A stretch of 64,000 nt of DNA from Oryzias latipes (taxonomy: Eukaryota > Chordata > Actinopteri > Beloniformes > Adrianichthyidae), in NCBI RefSeq assembly GCF_002234675.1, contig NC_019864.2, forward strand, positions 19,966,582 to 20,030,581. Direction: 5' to 3'. The translations under genes were made by a program, and so were the position numbers. Positions within the stretch are counted from its first letter, which is position 1; each line of letters opens with the position of its first letter. Shown piece by piece: positions 47,572 through 60,900 of the stretch. A model generated the notes under the pieces. The model was not told the DNA's origin and made no database searches. It was given only the letters and a program-made list of their open reading frames with translations.

Positions 47572-50500
47572 TTAACCATCAAACCACTTGTTTCTTTTAA
47601 TAGCTGCTCCCTTGTTACCGCTGCCCAACAGTTTCTTCTTGTATTGCTCCACCAGGTTTTCAAAGCGGTCGCCTTCTCTTTTCTTGAACCGGTTCTTATT
47701 TTGGACTTTCTGCAGAAGAGAAGAAAGTGTCATCAGATATAATAAAACAGCTGACAATAATTCTACATCTACTACAGTTGTTCCAAGATAACAGAGTTCA
47801 CAGGGTTGCCCCACACCAGTTTTCTCCGCACCAGAACTCTTTTTCTTTTTTTTTTTTTTTTTGTGGCAGCTCAGTCAAACACACTCAACACAGCTGAAAC
47901 CTTTACAACAGCCAACAGTTTACTCTTGCCGACATTCTTAGGAAGATTCAATGGTGGAAGTATTCTGCCACTAACCTAATTTAAAATGAGACATTTATCT
48001 TTCAGGTCGTATCCCATTAAAAGCTGAGACAAAAAAAAAGGATTTTTGAACACGCTTTCGTTGTTTCTTTGAAAGCGTCAGAACAGCTCCAAATGTTTGA
48101 GGGCTTTGGTGGCATCTATTGTTAATAAAGAATTAAGGTTTACATTTAAAAGGTCCACAATTAAAGTACGGTACAAACACCAAGTACATATGAATTCAAA
48201 AGTACATTTTAAACTTCAGATACTGCATATAAATCCAACTACATAAAGGGCCCCAAATCAGCTTAACGTTTGTTTTTCTTTATGTGACTTTACAAGATTC
48301 CACATTTACCATCCGGTCATATTTTGATGAAAACCACATTTTTTTCTTATCTTAGTTCTGAGAGCTGAAGTCTTTTTCTTTGTTAATATGGACCACATGT
48401 CAGTAGAAAGTGAAAATTCTTAGGTTTAAAGTTAGGAATGGGCGCGGTCGATATCGGTGCCAGTATTGGTATCGGACAATTTTTAAAAATCTACCGATCT
48501 TCTTCTGACTGTTTTCAGAAATTCTCTTTTTTAAATGTATTCTTGTTCCTAATAGAGTAGGAAGATTATGTCTACAGTCATTGTCACTAATTAACTGTTT
48601 TCAAGTAGATGTTATTTTTGATAGGGATAAATTTAGTTCCTAATAGATCAGTTATGTCAAATATTCAATAAATGGTCTGAATTCTTTCAGATATATTCAT
48701 ATGAAACCCTTAAAGTGTTACTTATTCCTATGAGATCCTTTGCTGTGTGTTAAAAAGGTCAAGTACAGTGTGATTGTCCAGTAAAAGAAAAGTTGTACAT
48801 TTCTAATAAAGAAACTTAAAGGAAATCTAAACTAATCGGTCGGAAATAATTATATCGGCCCATCCCTATTTAAAATATTTGTTTTGATTTTGTAGATCAT
48901 GGCTGGCAGTTAGGATATTATTAGATGGAAATCTTTGAAAGCATACAAACCGGATTTTTAAGCTGTGACGGCTTTTCAACCATCAACCTCCTTTGATTGC
49001 TTCTTTTAGATCCTGGCTTTGCTTTTTTAGGAGGCGGGGCTTGTTGCTTTCCTTTGTCACGCATTCTGCAAAAGGTCAGAGTTTATTTTTTTATCGTCCA
49101 GATCAAATTTAAACTAATATTTCATCTTTAAACAAAACAACAACCTAATGCTTAAAAATCTACAAAACAATTAAGATTTATTTAGGGAAACAATAAGTTA
49201 TGAGTGTCTGTAACCAGGAATAGTACCTGATCTTAGGCCCTCGGTGAGATGGCAAAGGTAGAACCTTCTTTCGTTTTTTTCCATTCTTCAAATCGACATG
49301 CTCGACCGCAGCTTTGGTCTGGAAACCTGAATAGAATCCATGTTGATTCTGCTTTTCGGGATTACCTGAGAAATAAAATAAACAGGAGAAAAAAAGAGAC
49401 ATTTCTAACTTGCTGAACATTTTAATGGTTAGCATTCAGTGTAAGGAGAAAAAAAAGAAACCCATCAGTGATGAAATGTGCAACTGCTTCTACGCAGCTT
49501 ACTGTTTCTTTACAGTCGTGCTGTTGTCTGGTTCAAACTGCTTTGTCAGACTTCCCTTTTCCTGCGTCTCGTCATGAGTAACAGAACAACTTGAGCACAA
49601 ATTCTTCCAGTTTACTATCCCAAGGAACACTTCTGTCAACCACATCTATCTACCACTTCCGCATATCTCAGTCAGTTGAAGGTCTGAAAGTCCTGAAGAA
49701 TCGTGACACATTGGTGTCTCCCACCTCGATCTCAAGACTTTTAACCTGTTCTCAGTGCAGCTGGTTTTCCCCAACTGAAAAGAAATCAGACTTACCTTTC
49801 TTTTGATCTGGTTCTTCATTTCCACTTTTCTGAAGTCTGGCGTTGTCTCCAAGGGTTTTCTGTTGAGGCTTTCCCCCTTTAAAAGCATTACTTTTCAAGA
49901 AATCCTGTCAAATCACCCACAGTGTCAACGAAAGCCATTAAAGCGTATTAGTTGCAGAGCAAACATATCTGTGAAGGCGTACCTTGTGTTTTTGCTTTCT
50001 GATTTCTTTTATTTTGAGTTTCCTTGAATCTTCCAGAGAAAACTCCACAATTGGTCTCTGTGTAAAGAAGCAAAACACAAAAATATTAGAGTTGGTGTAT
50101 GTTTTTAGGAGATAAAAAAGAATGGCAGCAAAGACTGATTTCACAGACTTTAAGTTTGTAGATAGCGTACCTTATGTGCACTGAAGATGTCTGGGTTATT
50201 ATTTAGGTACCGCAGAGTGCTAAGAGCTTGTTCGTGCTCCTGGAACTGAACAAAGCCGTAACCCAGGGACTGTCCTAGAACCTGACCCCTCTCTGGCTTC
50301 TTGTCATACATGACTCGACACTAAAACAACAGAATTCAAAACAGATTTAGAAGAAAACCGCAAAAAGAAATCCAAACAGGCAAAAACAGATATTTGCTTA
50401 AAGCTCAAAACTAGGTGAATCCATCCCAATCTACCTCCGTGATCCGAACTCCTTTCACTCCTTTAACAGCTTGAAGGCAGAGAGCTTTCAGCTTCTTATT

Positions 50501-53280
50501 GTCCACCGACTTAGGCAGGTTATGGATGCACAGGCGAGTTTTGGACACGAACACACTGATGTCCCGAAGCTTGGCTCTTTTCATTTCCTCAAACTTAAAA
50601 AAAACATAGAATGTCTTTGAATTATTTTTAAAAGAAGAACAAATTAGAAATAATAAACAACATAGAAGACTGAATGAAGCCTGGTGCATAAAAAAAATGA
50701 AAGAATTTTCCCATAAAGATCGACTGACTCGAGTCCTTTTGGCCATGTCTGCCTCAGAAACCCCCTCAGCAGCCTTCGTCCCAGAACGAATCACTGAAAG
50801 TTAAGAAGAACATTTACACTGAAAAGCTTTCCATGGGTAATGCTAAGATTGCAAAATTAAAGCCCCTCTCGACATTATCAGAGTTATGAAAGGCTAAAAT
50901 GTGCGGACTTACGCCCCTCCCTGGCAAGGTACAGATTCCTGCTGCCCGTTTCTACTTTCTTCTTATCGACTTTCAGCTTGACAGCGTCTTCTCTGGACAC
51001 TGCTGCAACAATCGACAGCTTTCTGCCATCCACACGGATGCCACCTTTCTGCAGCACAGGCGAAGAAAAGGTCATCCGTTTTACTAAAACAGTTGATGAG
51101 AAACAAAAAAAAAAAAGAGAGAAGCTTATCCGTTACCTCTGCTTCATCCTGGGCAGCAACTATACATCGGTCTGCAGCGTCTTTGGTCTTAAACTGAGCA
51201 AATGCACAACCTGGAAAAGTGACATACAAGGTTGTAAGGGTCAGCGATTTGATTTAAAGCAGAAAAGCCTTTTAGTTGTTCCCTTCTGACCTTTTGAATG
51301 TTCTGTGTCTGGATGAAGGAGGATCTTTATGTAATTTAGCTCTCCGTACTGAAGGAGAACGCTCTCCAGTCCTTCTTCATCCGTATCAAAAGACAAGTTC
51401 CTAAAAACCAGAAGGAGGCATTGTGATTTGACGCGACAGAATGTGAACGCTAAAAAACGTCTGTTGTGTGTTCAGCTAGCCTGAAAAGGATTCAAGTTTA
51501 TTGACTTAAAGGAGCATTTAGGTTTAAGTTGGAGAAGAGGCCAACCTTATGAAAACTGTTCGGCCCTCTTTCACATCAGAAGGGAGATCTTTTTTCCGAG
51601 CTTTTCTTTTAGCTAAAAATGAAATCCACACATAAAATATACATTTCTTAGTTTCCATAAAGACCACATTCTATGTTCATGTATATGAAATATTTTTACC
51701 TGATTGATCATCATCATCATCTTCTGCATCCTCACTGGCTGAATCGCCATTGGCTGAATCGAGGCCATCATCATCATCATCATCATCATCATCATTGCTA
51801 TTGTCGTCATCGTCATCTTCCTCCTCTTCTTTTCTATGGTCATCCTCATCTTCACTGTTTCCCTCCTCATCTTCACTTTTTTCATTGTCCTCACTGTCAT
51901 CTTCATCCTCACTTTCATCTTCCTCCTTTACCTTAGGCTCTTCTACTGGCTGCACAACTTGGCTCTGTTCTTCATCCTCATCACAAGTGTCACTTGCTTG
52001 TTTTGTGTTCTTGTTGCCTAAGAAAAAAAATGAAATAACATCTCTGCGAAATTTTCAATCAAAAGAAAAGTCTTTGAACAGTAAAATGTGTTTTTCCTCA
52101 AGTCACGCATTTATTACTCTTGTATTCCCAGTAGCTACAGAGGCAGAAGACAAATGTTCCAACTAAACCAAAACTTTTTCTAATAAAATGAGAGCCTTTA
52201 CATTTGTAACTCATTAGGCATTAAAATATGTAAGGCCTTCTTTTTTAGACTCTGAAGAACAAAGGTTGTTACCAAGCTTTAACAAAGGCAAAAATAATAT
52301 TGGTTTTGAAGCACAAGACTTCAAAATCTAACATTTACTTTTGGAAAACTGTCAATTGGAGCTTTTTAAAACCACGACCTGGCTCTAGGGCTGCTCTGAG
52401 TCTTCATTACCTGGATGTGATGACTGTGTTGAGGCGGTATATTTGTCTTTAGGTACAGCCCAGTCAACTGCAACAGGTCGACCTGTGATAAAACGGCGTC
52501 AAATTAAGTATAAAGAAAAAAAAATGTCAAAGACAAATGTTTTACCCTCTGACCTTTTATCTCCTTTAGGTTCATCGCCTTCAGTGCCTTTGCTGCTCCA
52601 CACACATTTTTAAACAGCACAAATGCAAATCCTCGCATTTTTCCATCTATTGAAATATTTCTTAAAGTTAAAACAAAGCTGTAATATTTTTGGAATACTG
52701 AAAAAAATGAAGGAAAACATGTTCACCGGGTTTCAGGGGAATCTTGGCCTCCAAAACTGTTCCATATTTTTCAAAAACCTCTTTAAGATCATCCTCTGAA
52801 CACTGAAATGTTAGGAGTTATATGAGATTCTGTGGCACAGACGACTTGCTGTAGAAATCTTTACATGAATAAGTCTGTACCTTAAAACTGAGATTCCTGA
52901 TAATCAGTCGAGATTTCAGCTGTTGTTTTTTGATGCCAGGGACTTTCTTTGCACCAGGATTTGGTGCTGGATCTGTCTTTTTAACTACAAAAGTGAAGAC
53001 ATGATTACAAAACTTAGACAAGAGTATGTAAGTCAGATCACAGATTGTATTGTTTTCTTCATCCAAACCTGCTTTCTTTTTGTCATCGATCTTCTTCTTT
53101 GCCAAAGAAAGAGAGAGCCTCTTCCCATCGAAGTCTTTGATTTCTTTCAGGGCTCGTTGTGCATCATCTTCCATGGAATACTTGACAAAACCGAACCCCC
53201 GACATTTTTCTGTACCTGAATTAAAAAACAGGCATAATTAGCTCGGTTTAAAAAATGTCATAGATTCACATTTCTAGTAA

Positions 53281-53314
<34 letters not shown>

Positions 53315-53545
53315 CTTTGTTTTTCACACCACTAGTGCTTTAATTTGTATGTTATTTTAAAATTTCTCGCCGTTATTTAACATATTGTCATGTGTTCTGT
53401 TTTATGGTATTGGGACAACAACAGTACCTTTTTCTCGGACCACGAAGCATTGTTTGACCGGACCGATTTCTGAGAAGATTTCTTCAAGCCGCTCGTTTGT
53501 CGCTGATTCTGGTAAAGACCCAACGAAGATGGTTTGCGTGTGCAT
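47572..53545 (-). CDS. rbm28: RNA-binding protein 28 (RBM28/Nop4 family), 19 exons
   Basis: Minus-strand coding exons in order: 53545-53428, 53215-53069, 52984-52881, 52802-52727, 52646-52554, 52482-52411, 52017-51700, 51612-51546, 51400-51291, 51210-51137, 51048-50913, 50793-50729, 50593-50435, 50320-50171, 50057-49983, 49904-49796, 49365-49227, 49065-48951, 47709-47572. All junctions are GT/AG and in phase, giving 754 residues (human 759). Four RRMs start near residues 5, 113, 326 and 480 (for example [26 protein letters not shown] and RLCIHNLP). An Asp/Glu-rich linker fills 204-309. The basic tail has [13 protein letters not shown] and ends NKWFDG. The start Met aligns with human. RBM28 is a nucleolar factor for large-subunit and spliceosomal RNP biogenesis. 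A YY1-like CAAGATGG lies near 53735, upstream of the start. Confidence 0.97.
48433..48868. mobile_element. hAT-like MITE in the last rbm28 intron
   Basis: The left end TAGGAATGGGC and the right end GCCCATCCCTA are inverted with one mismatch. Both are followed inward by GATATCGG/CCGATATA-type sequence. The flanks TTTAAAGT (48425-48432) and TTTAAAAT (48869-48876) form an 8-bp duplication with one mismatch, the length expected for hAT elements. There is no coding capacity. It sits in the 1.24-kb intron between rbm28 exons 18 and 19. Confidence 0.75.
51700..52017 (-). other. rbm28: rbm28 acidic exon 7 with GAT-repeat core
   Basis: This 318-base exon encodes the Asp/Glu/Ser-rich linker between RRM2 and RRM3. 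Much of it is (GAT/GAA/GAC)n, seen on the plus strand as ATCATCATC near 51770-51795, giving up to nine Asp in a row. Human RBM28 has a comparable poly-Asp tract. Long frames on the opposite strand (poly-His, poly-Ser) are artefacts of this repeat. Confidence 0.9.
53281..53313. repeat. (AAT)n microsatellite in rbm28 intron 1
   Basis: About ten consecutive AAT units lie between exons 1 and 2. Confidence 0.95.
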
Positions 53546-53759
53546 GGCCCTCTCGCCTGCGGTTACCGCGAAACACAAAGTTAGCACTAAGTAACCGACT
53601 GTATTTAAAAACCGTAAATAAGATTTATCGACCAATCACTCAGCTATTCAGTGAAGGTCTGGGGAGGGGAAAATCGCTTTTAAGGGCACGCGATAACAAA
53701 CTTAAGTCGCATGTTTACATGAGGGAGAAACCATCTTGAAATTGACAGGAAGTTTGTCG

Positions 53760-55560
53760 GTTGATGCTTTCTCCCACAAAGCCAGTGTGCTGCCACCTAC
53801 CGCTCCGGAGGTGAAAATGTCGCTCCGGTTTTGTATAGATCTTTCAAGTGAAGCTCATTCTCAATTAAAATGCCCACTTGATCCTAATCTACAACTGACC
53901 GTGTCAAATACATAAAACTTGCAGACAATTGTGTAAGTAATAAAAGGCATTACAAAATCAGTGACGTAAAATATTATTTCTTATATGTTAGCAACTCTTT
54001 CATTTCAGCATATTTACACCTTAAACTACAATAAAACCATTTGGCATTAGTTTTAAAAAAGCCACAAATAAAACATGTAATGGGCTTTTGGTTGGTATTT
54101 TAATAGCTTAATTTTTAATTAATTTTATTTTTTCATAGGAATTTGATTGCAGTGAATTCATTGTTGGCCATCTTAAAACGTTAAAATCTACATTTTGTTT
54201 TTATTTCTTAGTATGTAGGCCTGTTTTTCCCCAACCATTTCATTGTAAGCTAGATGTTAATTTTCGTTTGTTAAGCAGCATTTTCCCTAAGAAGTTTCTT
54301 ATATTTTTTTTATGGACCGATTGAAACTGACTAAAGTTAAATCTTTTTTTTTAACTTTAATAGAGGCAAACGAGTCACTTTTTATTAATCCATATTGCCC
54401 CTCATGTAAATGTGAAATTCATTTCCCACTTCAGAAACTATGTTTTCTCTCTGCAAGTGTCATGAAGAAAGGAACTGAAAGGTACTAGAGGACTTATGAC
54501 CCATTATGAAAAGTATTACAGATGACTTTTAAAAGACAAATAATTGATAATGTAATACAGATTATAGCTTGTTCAACATTGATTGGGTTTATATGGAATA
54601 AATCAAGGAAAAAACACACAAAGAAATCAATTTCATTCAGTTTTTCACATTTTTTTTCCCTAGTAATTTTCAAGTTACAAGCATAAAAAAGTGCCACATT
54701 TATAATATTCCATAACAGAAATGTTCAAGTACAGAGATGTAGTGTCATAATGAAGATTTAAAAGCATCAAGTCACAGAGAAAATTAAAATTTGAATTTAA
54801 AATGATTACTGGTAAGTCAGCTACAGATAACAGTCCTTCATTTCTTTAACAAAACTCAATATGACGATGCACAAAAGCGATTTCTCCCTGGTTCCACATC
54901 GTTTCATGACATTTAAAAACAGGCTGTTTCAAATGGACCAAAATCAGTCAACAACACGTCCTCTAAATGTTAGAGACCACAATAAAAAAAAAAACTGCAC
55001 CCGTCCACTTGTGTCAGAGTGCTAAGAAGAGAGAATCTCGGAACATAAAACTGATTTAATTTTCTTCTAAACAGTTAAAAGTGTCAACATTTTGGTTGTA
55101 TTCATTTCACATCTTTAGATTTCCAAATAGCTACTCCTTCCAACAGTTTATCCCGTCTCGACCGATTTGTCACCTTTTGATTGATTGTCAGGATAAAATC
55201 TCTTAATCAAGTGAGTCTAAAGGAGTTGTTCAGCTCAGTGGAGATCCGTTATTGAAATGGAAGACATTTCTGGAAGCATCTCTCTTCTCCACAACAGTTT
55301 GTCTTGTGTTTAGAAATGCTGAGTTCACATTTGCATCGGCTTTGCAACTTTTTTGCCAACATTTAACACGTTAAATATTAAGATAAGAACGTTTGTAAAA
55401 GCCAAAAACAAGAAACAAACGGAAAATTTGTCAATGAAGTTGTCAAAACAATAACTTCAGTAGATTTATAAAGTTCACAGTAAGTGTGTAAAACTGACTA
55501 ATTTGATTTCTGGGACTTAAATTAACCTTGAAATGGTGAAACTGTTATTTATGCTGAGAA
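53760..55560. other. rbm28-TMEM53-like intergenic region
   Basis: No gene is visible in about 1.8 kb. Part may be 3' UTR of the TMEM53-like gene if a distal polyadenylation signal is used. Confidence 0.5.
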
Positions 55561-55563
55561 CAT

Positions 55564-55569
55564 TTTATT
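55564..55569 (-). terminator. candidate polyadenylation signal of the TMEM53-like gene
   Basis: TTTATT on the plus strand reads AATAAA on the minus strand, about 40 bases past the stop codon. More distal signals also exist. Confidence 0.35.
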
Positions 55570-55607
55570 TAAACCCTGCTTTGGATCTGCATTTAAAATG
55601 AACCTTC

Positions 55608-56830
55608 TTACATCTTTGCCTTAAGAGGGGAGATTTGAAGGGAGTGTAGGAAGGAGTTTAGGGTGGTCAGATATTCTTGAGGATACCTCCTTAAGTGACC
55701 CGCATGTGTTGAGTCCTCCCACTTCTTTACAGAGACGTCCATTCCATGCTTCTTCCAGTAATCAATGAGTTTCTCCACCGTTTGCGCATGGCTCATCACA
55801 TCATTCTCGCAAAAGAACATTAGTGCAGGGGCTCTGACTGGATTGTTCCAGAAAACATCAATGCTGGAGTTAAAGTGGTCCACCGTTTGGGTTTTAAAGA
55901 TAGTGAAGTACAGCAGGCTTATTTGTTTAATCAAGGTCTCAAAACGAGGAAAAACTGTTTTACCAAGACCTAAACAGACAGACAGGAAAAAAACAAAGAC
56001 ATCCAATATTATTTTTTACCTAAAATAAAAAAAGCTGGTTTTATATACATAATTTATTGAAGAAAAAAAAAATCCATTCAGTACTTGATGCTTGAACCCA
56101 CTTACCTGTGGCCATTTGCTCCAATGAGCCTACCACCAAGCTGTCATAAACTTGACCTTTGATCCTACTGGCAAATTCCTGGTATTTCTCTTGGTCGTGC
56201 GACATATGAACAAGCAGTTGGGCAAATGTGTAGCCGCCAATTGAGAAAGCGTGGACAAGCAGAGGCCGGGACATAAAGCGATCACTCAGAAGCAAATCCA
56301 GCAATGTTTTCCCACGGTCTAGTCCCCATCGAGGCCACAGGAAATCCTTTACCTAGTAAAAAAAAATTAAAAGAGCAATTTGTAAATAAATGTAGGTATT
56401 CAATTCAAGATCAGAAACCTAAATAAATAAAAAAAATGCAATTTACATAATTTTATTCCATTCCACTGCAGTTGTTGCAGAAGATTTTAACATCTCCTGC
56501 TTAATTTCACTGACCTCTGTGATTTTTATTGCATGTTTTAATAATATGAAGTTTAAATAAAGTTATTATTATTTTTTTTAAAGAAGTCTTTACCTCACTC
56601 TCCACCACGATGACGTCGAAGCCGGTGCGAAAGTAAATCTCACAATACTTATCCACGGCTTGTGGACGTGAACCCAACCACGGCAACATCAGCATTAGTG
56701 GTTTGGTGATCGGACTTCCGGAACCCGTAGCTGTTAGTTCACTCATATACAGGGTCACGTTTTTACAGAGGTGCTGGGCAGTAATGCCTCTGCTTAGCGC
56801 TGTTCTGGCCAACATGGTCGCCGACAACAT
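55608..56830 (-). CDS. TMEM53/DUF829-family alpha/beta-hydrolase-fold protein
   Basis: Coding exons 56830-56594, 56352-56106 and 55969-55608 join in phase to 281 residues (human TMEM53 is 277). Visible features are LMLMLPWLGSRPQAVDKY (oxyanion-side strand), a nucleophile elbow HAFSIGGYTF with Ser116, CENDVMS with Asp218 and STHAGHLRRYP with His250. All three triad positions of the fold are therefore filled. The N-terminus (1-30) is basic and amphipathic, possibly a targeting or anchor segment. TMEM53 proteins are nuclear-envelope membrane proteins, but this copy differs considerably and may be a fish paralog with another location. The start Met at 56830 is followed by another at residue 6. 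An acceptor-like TCCTCTGCAG just upstream (about 56858) suggests a separate 5' UTR exon near 57.3-57.4 kb. Confidence 0.88.
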
Positions 56831-57471
56831 TCCGAATATGATGACAGAGAAAGGTCTGCAGAGGACACAGACAGACCGGAAACCAAATGAGAAGTTAAAG
56901 GAAATACAGTTTAACGAATAACATCTTAAGTTTCTGCATCTAAGCTACTAAGCTAGTAGGCACTCATTTTAAATCACTTATAGTACTCACTTTGTAGTAC
57001 TTTTTAGCCATACGTGTACGCTAAAATGTAAAGAGATTTAAATGTTTGTCGTCTTGCCTTATTCCACAACAATGGCACAAATGTCCAGAGGCAACATAAC
57101 ATCTAACAGTAAATCAGGGAATTTTCCAATGACAAAACAAGTTAAGGTCGTCAGGTTCATGTAACTACAACTGTTCCGACAAATAAAAGAAAAAGGCTCT
57201 AATTTGCAAATAAAGCTATTACGAAACACATTACGAGCAACGACACTTATTTTTTTTATATAAATACAGATGTTATTCAAACGAAAGCTAAAATAAATAA
57301 TAAGTTTACTCTTGTTTTCCTCTGCCCGCTCAACACAATGATGTCCACGTCTTCTTCTTCGTCTGCTTCAGTTTTTGAAGCAGAACTTCTTTTTCTTGTA
57401 CTTTAAATGGCGGGAGGCACCAATGACAAGGAGCAATGCTGCCATCTACTGTGTTGGAGTGTCAGTCGGAG

Positions 57472-57484
57472 TAAGGGACTACTT
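57472..57484. repeat. left target-site duplication of the L1 insertion
   Basis: TAAGGGACTACTT, repeated as TAGGGGACTACTT at 62380-62392 (12 of 13 identical). Confidence 0.85.
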
Positions 57485-57999
57485 TTTTTATTTTTTTCTT
57501 TATTTTCAATGAACTTTATTGCACATTTTTAAATTTACAGAAATTCACATTCACTTGCACAATAAAGAAACAATTGTTTCACATATAAGACCAAAAATCA
57601 ATAATAGTAATAAGCCCTGTGTGTGCCTTTGTCTTTGTTTTTTTTTTATAAATGCTCATATACAGACCAAGTTAGGGTGAACTAACGTTATAAATAAAGA
57701 AAAAACAAAACAAAATTAACAAAAAAAAGGCAAAAGGCAAGGCAAAAAATAATTCAAAATAACAATAAAATAAAAATGATTTTCTTGTTTTTGTTTGGAA
57801 TGCATTTAAGACACTTATAATAATAGAAAAATAATTTAAAAAACTACTAAACAAAGGGCATGTATTTTTCCATTTAAATAAATGAATGAAATGTTTGCAT
57901 AAAACAATAACAACATTGATGACATCAGAAATTCCCAGGTCCAGATTTTCCATATAGAAAAAAACATCAGGTAAGTAAAAAAAAGGGAATATTTAAAAC

Positions 58000-60900
58000 T
58001 TTGAGTGACGACCAATTGTGAATATCATTCCAAAATATTTTTATCTGGTTGCAACTGTCAAAGAGATGTTCTAACATTTCAGTTTCAGATTGAAATTTGT
58101 ATATTTAATGTAAAAAAATCTCCAATGGGGTAAATTTTAGATATTATTTTAAAATGTGTTTCTTTCATTTTAGGTGGAAGTGGGTACTTTGTGTATAAAG
58201 AAAAAGATTTGTCCATTAGGGTGGTTTCTAGGTCGTGTCTATTGTTTGTACTAAAGTTGCAGAAAATTATTTGTTTAAAGGTTAGAGTTACTAATTTATT
58301 GTTGCATTTTTAATCTTTTAGGGGATATATCATCAATTTTCAGCTCTGGAAATTATGGTTTGATTACATTGTATTGTTGTATGTTATGAATAAGATTAAG
58401 TAAAGGTATGGGAATTGCTTTACAGACTTTGCTATAACAGTTACTAGAATCCTTAATTTTGTATTTAGTTACAAACTCATTGTATGATAACAGCATTCCA
58501 TCAGTACGCATCAAGTCATAGACAAATCACACACCATTATCACACCATAAAGAAGATTTTTTTGTTTACAGTTATAAATATTTTGTTCCATAAAACTGTT
58601 GTGAGGGGAGAAGTAATGGGTGAAAAGCATCTTCCCAAATTCTATGGCTTGCTTGTAAAAGTTTGATAGATTCATTTGTGTTTTTGATGGATTATAATCA
58701 AATTTCAACAAAAACTCCAGTCCCCCGACCTTCTCAAAGAGTTTGTTAGGGATATGATACCACATAGAATGAGTCTGGGAAATACAGTCTTTTAACCACT
58801 TCATTCTAAACGCTACAATTTGTGATTCAACGTCTAAAGCTTTTAAGCTGCCATTTTTATAATCTCTGACCAATTGTGATTTTCGTATATAGTGGGTTTT
58901 ATTTTTCCAAATTAATGTAAAGAGAATAGAATTAGACAACTTGATGTTTTTTAGGGATGTATATAATGAGTGGCAGGGATACACAAGTCTAGAAAAATCT
59001 TCCGCTTTGGATAATGGAATGCAGCCAAATATTGATAAGCCACGTCCCAACCATTGATTTAATGTTTTCTGTATTGTTTTTTAGTCTGGGAGTAATATTT
59101 ACACTTTCTCTATCATTAGTGTTTTTCGTTGTTATTAGACCAAGATGTTTCACTTCACTTTTTACAGGTATGTTTTCAATATGACTTTGATTGCAAGAAT
59201 GTATAGGTAAGATTTCACATTTTCTGAGATTTAGAGTAAGGCCAGATGCTCTTGAAAATGATAATAAAACGATGATAAGCGGTGTCATCGGCAAATTGAC
59301 TAATTTCAAATTCCCTGTCTAGAATGTTAAAACCCTCAAAATCTGGAGAACATTTAAGAAAGATGGCTAGTAATTCCGCCGAAATTATGAACAACAGCGG
59401 GCTAATTGGACATCCTTGGCGAACACCTCTATTTACAGGAAAGCTGTTTGAGAAACCTCGGTTAAGTGCAATGTTGCTACTTCTGTCATTGTAGAACATC
59501 TTTATTATGTTACAAAATGTTGATTCAAAGTCAAAGGTTTCCAAGGCATTAAACAAAAAGGCCTGTCTAATGAGTCGAAGGCCTTAAAAAAATCCAAAAA
59601 GAGGATAAGACTTTCCTGGGGAATAATTAGGTTGTAATCTAATATATCTAAGATTAAGAGTGTGGTGATGAATGTGTCGCCCCTTAATAAAGGCTGGTTG
59701 TGATTCAGTTATGATCTGACCTATTCCTGATTTCAGTCTGTTAGCATAGACATGTGCTAATAATTTATTATCACAACAAAGAAGTGTGATTGGTCTCCAA
59801 TTATCAATTAATAACACATCTTTGCCTGGTTTGGGTAAAAGGGAAGTGTGTGTGTTTTGAGTGTGTTTTGACTTGAATATTGAGTAGTGTAAAGGTTTTT
59901 ATAGAAATCAGTGATATAATCCTTAATATTGTTTTGGTCTTCTACTAGAGAGTTTTCAATCTGTCACTTGTCTAGTTTTTTCCAAGTTAAAAAAGTAAGC
60001 TGAATTTTTTTCTCCATCTTCAATCCACTTTGCCTTCAAACAAATAATTGCTCCTTTGGCTTTTTCGGTATAGAGTTCATCTAATTTTGATTGCAATTTG
60101 TTAATTTTAATGACATTCTCCTCACTCAGTTGAGTTAAATTACACAATGTGTTTAATTTGGAAATGTTTTCAGTTTGTTCTTGTCTTTTTTTCCTAGCCA
60201 AAATCTTTCCTTCTACAATCGCAGTTTTTCTAATATTAAATTTTAACCACTCCCATCTGTTAATAGGAGACAGGTATTGTATTTCTTTTATTTCAGGAAT
60301 AAGTGATTCGATTGTTTTTTTTACAAAAGTTTGTGTTATTTAAAAGGTTATTATTGAATTTCCAGTGGGATGCTCCAGTTTTTGGTTGATTTTTTTCAGG
60401 GGTAAGAGCCAAAGTGATAGTACAATGGTCAGTGAGAGGAGAGTGAGAGATATTACAGTTCAAGGTTGAAGATGTTAGATTACTTCTTACTAACCAGTAA
60501 TCTATCCTTGATCCTTGAGAGTGTTGATAGTTATTCCAGGTGTATTTTGATTTTCTACGCCAAATATCGATAAGGTCTAGAGAGCTAGAAATTCAGAAAT
60601 GATTTTATTGAAACGATGAGAGTTATGTTGAGTTGGATATCTTTCTTGGTTTTCATCTGGTACTACATTGAAATCACCTGCAACAATAACCTTGTCAGTT
60701 GCATACATCTGTTTCCAGTAGATTATCATATGATTTATGTTTGTAAATAATCTCTGTTGTTTTGTCCCATTATTAAAACCATAAATGTTAACAAGAATAT
60801 ATTTAGTGTCGTCCACCTCAATGTTAATCATTAGATAATGACCTTCTGTGTCACTTTTATGATCCACAATTTTACCATCAAAATTATGTAAGAAAATTGC

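Noticed and set aside
51673..52166. Long plus-strand poly-His and poly-Ser frames
   Set aside because: They are the complement and frame shadows of the GAT-repeat acidic exon 7 of rbm28 on the minus strand.
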